64,000 bases of DNA from Lachnospiraceae bacterium 3-1. GTDB lineage: Bacteria; Bacillota; Clostridia; Lachnospirales; Lachnospiraceae. A program made the translations under genes and the position numbers. Location: the NCBI GenBank assembly GCA_000403255.2, contig KE159596.1, positions 1 through 64,000 of the forward strand, written 5' to 3'. Positions 60,319-64,000 of this stretch are shown here, one piece after another. How positions within the stretch are numbered: position 1 is the stretch's first letter; each line of letters starts with the position of its first letter. The notes under the pieces are model-generated. The model made no database searches. It saw only the letters and a list, made by a program, of their open reading frames with translations, and was not told where the DNA came from.

Positions 60319-62381
60319 CCCTGATCTCCTTTATTTTTTCCAGAATTTGAAACAGACTGACTCCTGCTGCTGTCACCAGAATTCTGTTTTTCAAAATCCT
60401 TTTTGGAGGAAATTTCCTTGCCAAAAACTTCTCCTGTTTTTTTCTTCTGCCTCCTTCTCCCTTTTTTTTCTGAATAAGCCTTCCCACTCAGCAAGCAAAC
60501 GGACTGTTCTTGTATCATAAGCTCCCGGATGTCCTTTAATTGCTCTGGTTCTTTGGGAATGGAAAGTTCTCGGGAAGTATCCAACAAAAGCTCCCATTCC
60601 ATTCCTCCAGGCAATGCAAATTTCTGAGGAACTGTCTGGAAATTATAAGCTGCATACAAGCTCTTTTCCATTCCTGCATAAGCACCGGAATAAAATATTC
60701 CGATAAATCCCCGGTTCATGCCAAAATCCATCTTCCATGCACCGTCACTGTGATAAGAAAGATCTGGATATCCCTTATTCTGATAATCCTGAAGCTTAAA
60801 AGGATGAGGATTACGTAGCACAGGCCATTCCCTACGGATTTTAGAGAGCTGCTTCACATAATCCGTCAGCCCTTTGGCAAGGGCAGAACGCTTCCAGTCC
60901 TTCCAGCCCAGTTCATTGTCCTGACAATAAGCATTATTATTGCCTCTTTGACTGTTTCCACACTCATCTCCCATCCAGATCATAGGAACTCCCTGAGCCA
61001 GAAAGATGACTGCAAGGGCATTTTTCACCTGGCGTTTGCGCAGCTCATTCACCTGGCGTCTTCTGCTGATTCCCTCCTGCCCACAATTCCCGCTGAAATT
61101 CCAGTCATTCCCATCTCTGTTATCTTCTCTGTTTTGTTCATTATGCTTGTGCTCGTAGGAAAAAGCATCCCAGAGGGTAAAACCATTATTTTCTGCGATA
61201 AAATTTACAAATCCTTGATGCTTCTGCTGTCTGCGCATCTGACAGGCAAATTCATAGATACTGCCGCCCTGTCGATTCAATACTCTGCGCATTTCATAGA
61301 GGAACCTTTCATTATAGGAAAACAATCTGGGACCAAAACGCTGGCTGTCTTCGGCCAGCTCTTCCTGGAACCCCTCAAAAAATAACTTGCAGCTGCTCAA
61401 ATGGCTGTCCTGTGCCAATAGCTCAGAAACCGATGGACTTCCTAACAACCGAAATCCATCTACATGATATTCCTGTTTCCAATAACGCAATACATCAATA
61501 ATTAAATGTGGATTTGTTTTTTCTGGGAAATAGAATTCTAAAATACATTCCATTTCCTTCTGATGCATCTTCTGAATCAGGCGTTTTAAATTGTCTGGAT
61601 TATAATCTTTCCCAAGATATGAAGCTTTCGGCGCAAAATAGTTTCCTGTTGTATATCCCCAATAGTTAATTAAATCCTTTGGCTTGAGCTGCTCCTTGCT
61701 TTCATCCAGCATAAGGATTTCCTCAAACTCATACAACGGCATAAACAGCAGCGTAGTAATCCCCAGACTCTTCAAATAATCCAGCTTCCTCTCCACTGCT
61801 TCTACCGTTCCATGCCGGCTGTTATCCCCCTGTATTCCTTTGGAAAACCCCCGTACATGAAGCTTATAAATTACCATATCTTCTTTTTTTATTCCCTCAT
61901 ACCCCTCATCTTTCCACTTGAAATCCGAAAAATAAAATGCACCTTTAATCTTGGTCACACTATTTTCTTCGAATGGTTTTCCCTTTAGCAGAAAGTTTGT
62001 CTCCTGAAACCCCTGTATTTTTCGTCTTTCTTTTTTGGGAACAAATGCTTCTGTGTTCTGTTCCCTGGGTCTTCGGGAATCCTCTGCCCAAACTTCCCTT
62101 CCAGTCACTTTACGGGCATAAATATCCGTTACTTCTTCTCCATTTACTTCAAAATTGTAATCATAATTCTTCCAGTCTAACCCTTGAATGCCAACAGTAT
62201 ATGTAGTACCACAATTCTTGAGGGCTTTCATAGGAATTCTTAGAGCTGGGCTGTTGTCTTTGGGATATAACAGCAGAAAGCAGATAGAATCTTCCGCCGC
62301 CTGTCTGGAAAATGAAATGATGTCTTTATGTCTCGTTACGCCTGTTTCTCTTTGATTTCCGGAACAGATTTGAAAATTCAT
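60315..62381 (-). CDS. GH13 (GlgX/pullulanase-like) protein lacking key catalytic residues
   Basis: A 688-residue protein with an N-terminal beta-sandwich and a TIM-barrel region related to debranching enzymes (MVIYKLHVRGFSKG, YWGYTTGNYFAPKASYLG, HKHNEQNREDNRDGNDWNFS, GVPMIWMGDECG). The catalytic positions are altered. The nucleophile motif D-G-F-R-x-D reads DGFRLLGSP, with Leu313 for Asp. The H-D-G motif reads ENNG, with Asn399 for Asp. Region I (normally D-x-x-x-N-H) reads LEFYFPEKT. Glu336 may remain as the acid/base. Hydrolysis by the usual mechanism is therefore unlikely; a glycan-binding or regulatory role is possible. The C-terminal 40 residues are very basic. GGGAGGCACAT precedes the ATG. 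Confidence 0.8.
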   Translation of the reverse strand: MNFQICSGNQRETGVTRHKDIISFSRQAAEDSICFLLLYPKDNSPALRIPMKALKNCGTTYTVGIQGLDWKNYDYNFEVNGEEVTDIYARKVTGREVWAEDSRRPREQNTEAFVPKKERRKIQGFQETNFLLKGKPFEENSVTKIKGAFYFSDFKWKDEGYEGIKKEDMVIYKLHVRGFSKGIQGDNSRHGTVEAVERKLDYLKSLGITTLLFMPLYEFEEILMLDESKEQLKPKDLINYWGYTTGNYFAPKASYLGKDYNPDNLKRLIQKMHQKEMECILEFYFPEKTNPHLIIDVLRYWKQEYHVDGFRLLGSPSVSELLAQDSHLSSCKLFFEGFQEELAEDSQRFGPRLFSYNERFLYEMRRVLNRQGGSIYEFACQMRRQQKHQGFVNFIAENNGFTLWDAFSYEHKHNEQNREDNRDGNDWNFSGNCGQEGISRRRQVNELRKRQVKNALAVIFLAQGVPMIWMGDECGNSQRGNNNAYCQDNELGWKDWKRSALAKGLTDYVKQLSKIRREWPVLRNPHPFKLQDYQNKGYPDLSYHSDGAWKMDFGMNRGFIGIFYSGAYAGMEKSLYAAYNFQTVPQKFALPGGMEWELLLDTSRELSIPKEPEQLKDIRELMIQEQSVCLLSGKAYSEKKGRRRQKKKTGEVFGKEISSKKDFEKQNSGDSSRSQSVSNSGKNKGDQG

Positions 62382-62423
62382 ATGTGCCTCCCTTTGATGT
62401 CCTTCACTTTAGTTTTCAACTTC

Positions 62424-62452
62424 ATTATAACAACTTCCGTAAAGTTTGGAAA
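62424..62452 (-). promoter_or_regulatory. promoter of the GH13-like/TraX/DUF5662 operon
   Basis: On the minus strand a perfect TATAAT (62429-62424) with TTTCCA (62452-62447) 17 bp upstream, 43 bp before the GH13-like start. The -35 match is weak. Confidence 0.55.
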
Positions 62453-62470
62453 GACATTTTTCCAGGAGTT

Positions 62471-63529
62471 TTATATTTTTGCAAATTCTTGTGCAAATTC
62501 TTCCATAATTTCTGACACATGCTCTATTTTTTTTGCCCGCCAAGCATTGGCGCCACAAAAAATTAACCCTTGTTCCAGATTCCCTTCTACTGCATGAATC
62601 AAGGCGTCTGTGATGCAGTAAGGAATATCTTTTTGATTGCATTTTTCCAAGCATTGATGACATTTCCAATGCTTTACTTCTTCCCCTGTTTGGGTTCTAC
62701 GGATAAATTCATTAAAAATTGCCCGTCCTGGCATCCCCACAGGGCTCTTTACAATCTGAATATCTTCCTTTTTCGCATTCACATATGCCTGCTTATAAGC
62801 TTCGCTGGCATCACATTCCCAGGTTGTCACAAAACGGGTCGCCACCTGCACTCCATCTGCCCCTAGCTCCATGGCATGTCTTAGATCCTTCCCGTCATAA
62901 ATTCCGCCAGCTACCACTACTGGAATATGATACTGATATTTTTCGCTGTACTGTTTGATCAACCTTAAAATGCCCTTTATCTCTGTTTCATAAGCCTCTT
63001 CCTGAAACTCTTCCAATTCTTCCAAAGAAAATCCCAGATGTCCTCCAGCCTTCGGCCCTTCGATCACCACCAGATCTGGGCATCGCTTAAATTTCCGATC
63101 CCACAATTTACAAATAACCGAAGCCGATTTGACGGAAGATACAATGGGAGCTATTTTGGTTTTGGACTGTTCCACCAACGCCGGTAGCAGCGTAGGAAGC
63201 CCTGCGCCTGAAATAATCAAATCTGCGCCTGCTTTCACCGCTGCCCGTACATATTCCTCATATTTCTTGGTCGCCACCATAATATTTGCGCCCACAATTC
63301 CGCCCATTGCAATTTCCTTTGCACGTTTGATCTGTTTCCCAATAGCCTTCAAATTGCTCTCAATGGGATTTGCATCAAACTCCGGCTCCTGATACCCAAT
63401 CTGTGCCGTAGAAATAATTCCTATTCCACCGCATTTTGCCACATTTCCAGCTAATCTTGAAAGGCTGACACCTACACCCATGCCGCCTTGTATCACAGGA
63501 ACTGGAACCGCTAAATCTCTGATTACCAA
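62471..63529 (-). CDS. NAD(P)H-dependent flavin oxidoreductase (nitronate monooxygenase/FabK family)
   Basis: A protein of about 352 residues with the FMN-barrel motifs VPVIQGGMGVGVSLSRLAG, GADLIISGAGLPTLLP, LVVIEGPKAGGHLGF, VVAGGIYDGKDLRHAMELGA and GVQVATRFVTTWEC. The C-terminal extension has Cys pairs (HWKCHQCLEKC, FCGANAW), typical of the clostridial subgroup. Linkage to accA suggests a fatty-acid-related reductase, but family members also act on nitronates. TTG 63529 has GGTGG 8 nt upstream; the GTG at 63541 is inside that site. Confidence 0.85.
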   Translation of the reverse strand: MVIRDLAVPVPVIQGGMGVGVSLSRLAGNVAKCGGIGIISTAQIGYQEPEFDANPIESNLKAIGKQIKRAKEIAMGGIVGANIMVATKKYEEYVRAAVKAGADLIISGAGLPTLLPALVEQSKTKIAPIVSSVKSASVICKLWDRKFKRCPDLVVIEGPKAGGHLGFSLEELEEFQEEAYETEIKGILRLIKQYSEKYQYHIPVVVAGGIYDGKDLRHAMELGADGVQVATRFVTTWECDASEAYKQAYVNAKKEDIQIVKSPVGMPGRAIFNEFIRRTQTGEEVKHWKCHQCLEKCNQKDIPYCITDALIHAVEGNLEQGLIFCGANAWRAKKIEHVSEIMEEFAQEFAKI

Positions 63530-63549
63530 TGGCTTTTCCACCTTTCTAT

Positions 63550-64000
63550 TTACATATTCCGAAACCGTTCGTAACGCTGTATCGCCAATTGCCCTTCCTC
63601 CAAAGGCAGATATTCATGAAGGAACCTGCGAATTTCTTCCTGCATAATTTCTGCTATTTTAACAATATTCTGAGCATTGGCTGGTTGGGCTTCTGGAATA
63701 ATTTTTTCAATGATTCCTAGTTCCTTTAAATCCTCGGCTGTCACCCGCATTCCTTCCGCTGCCTTAGACGCCTTGGACGCATCCTTCCACATAATAGAGG
63801 CAAAACCCTCTGGAGACAAAATGGTATAGGTGGAATTTTCCATCATCCACACTTCATTTCCCACCGCCAATGCAAGGGCTCCGCCACTGCCTCCTTCGCC
63901 AATTACAATACTCAAAACAGGAACCGTCAAATCTGACATTTCAAAAAGGTTTCTGGCAATTGCTTCTCCCTGTCCCCGTTCCTCTGCCTCCATACCGCAA
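63550..64000 (-). CDS. accA: acetyl-CoA carboxylase carboxyltransferase subunit alpha, 3' part
   Basis: The C-terminal 149 residues or so, continuing past the right edge. [40 protein letters not shown] with [20 protein letters not shown] and [17 protein letters not shown] are characteristic of AccA, which transfers carboxyl from biotin to acetyl-CoA for malonyl-CoA. The visible ATG at 63993 is internal. The oxidoreductase gene follows after 8-20 bp. Confidence 0.96.
   Translation of the reverse strand, partial: CGMEAEERGQGEAIARNLFEMSDLTVPVLSIVIGEGGSGGALALAVGNEVWMMENSTYTILSPEGFASIMWKDASKASKAAEGMRVTAEDLKELGIIEKIIPEAQPANAQNIVKIAEIMQEEIRRFLHEYLPLEEGQLAIQRYERFRNM

Overview
The window is a piece of a low-GC Gram-positive, spore-forming, motile member of the Clostridia, most likely a Lachnospiraceae-type gut anaerobe. 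The evidence is an unbroken clostridial fla/che operon followed by rpsB-tsf, a CodY regulator, a SigK-type sporulation sigma factor, CheC/CheD/FliY in place of CheZ, and AGGAGG or AGGTG ribosome binding sites. No species can be named from the sequence alone.

Region 1 (1-14978) is accessory DNA, visibly richer in G+C than the rest, and mosaic. From about 9526 leftwards and past the window edge lies an integrative/mobilizable element. It holds a large serine recombinase, a TetR-controlled ABC exporter operon, two sigma-70 region-4 regulators, a transfer-assisting protein, an XRE regulator, a DUF3847 protein and a MobA/MobL relaxase with a hairpin-rich presumed oriT. The element interrupts a VirD4/TraG coupling-protein gene, so it sits inside the remains of a conjugative element. 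To the right (9527-14978) are further decayed parts: the VirD4 fragment, a P-loop kinase gene with an in-frame stop, a second and different MobA/MobL-DUF3847 module, a frameshifted TnpW-like gene, a truncated ParA, DUF3970 and DUF6075 genes. Last comes a cluster of TTGAGTA heptamers that looks like an element end. A 26-bp segment containing a hairpin is shared by both halves and may be an oriT core.

Region 2 (14979-51540) is the chromosome. tsf and rpsB have their own promoter, leader and terminator. Upstream of them, all on the minus strand, is a flagellar/chemotaxis operon of about 34 kb, read from flgB: flgB flgC fliE fliF fliG fliH fliI fliJ motE-like fliK flgD TIGR02530 flgE flbD motA motB fliL fliM fliY cheY fliO fliP fliQ fliR flhB flhA flhF flhG cheB cheA cheW cheC cheD, a small membrane protein, fliA, fapA-like, a small protein, a DUF6115/SwrB-like protein and a YceG/MltG-like anchor. 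Together these build the MS ring, C ring, export gate, rod and hook, stator and signalling core. Flagellin, cap, P/L-ring-equivalent, CheR and receptor genes are not in the window.

Region 3 (51541-64000) holds comM-dprA-topA-codY (DNA uptake and processing, topology, nutrient sensing), a SigK-type sigma factor, a divergent DUF4250 gene, an operon with a GH13-like protein that lacks catalytic residues, a TraX-family membrane protein and a DUF5662 protein, then a flavin oxidoreductase and the 3' part of accA (fatty-acid synthesis).

The most distinctive find is a 502-bp foldback element (57631-58132) with perfect 22-bp terminal inverted repeats and a 6-7 bp target duplication. It is inserted in the last codon of the sigma factor gene without changing the protein.
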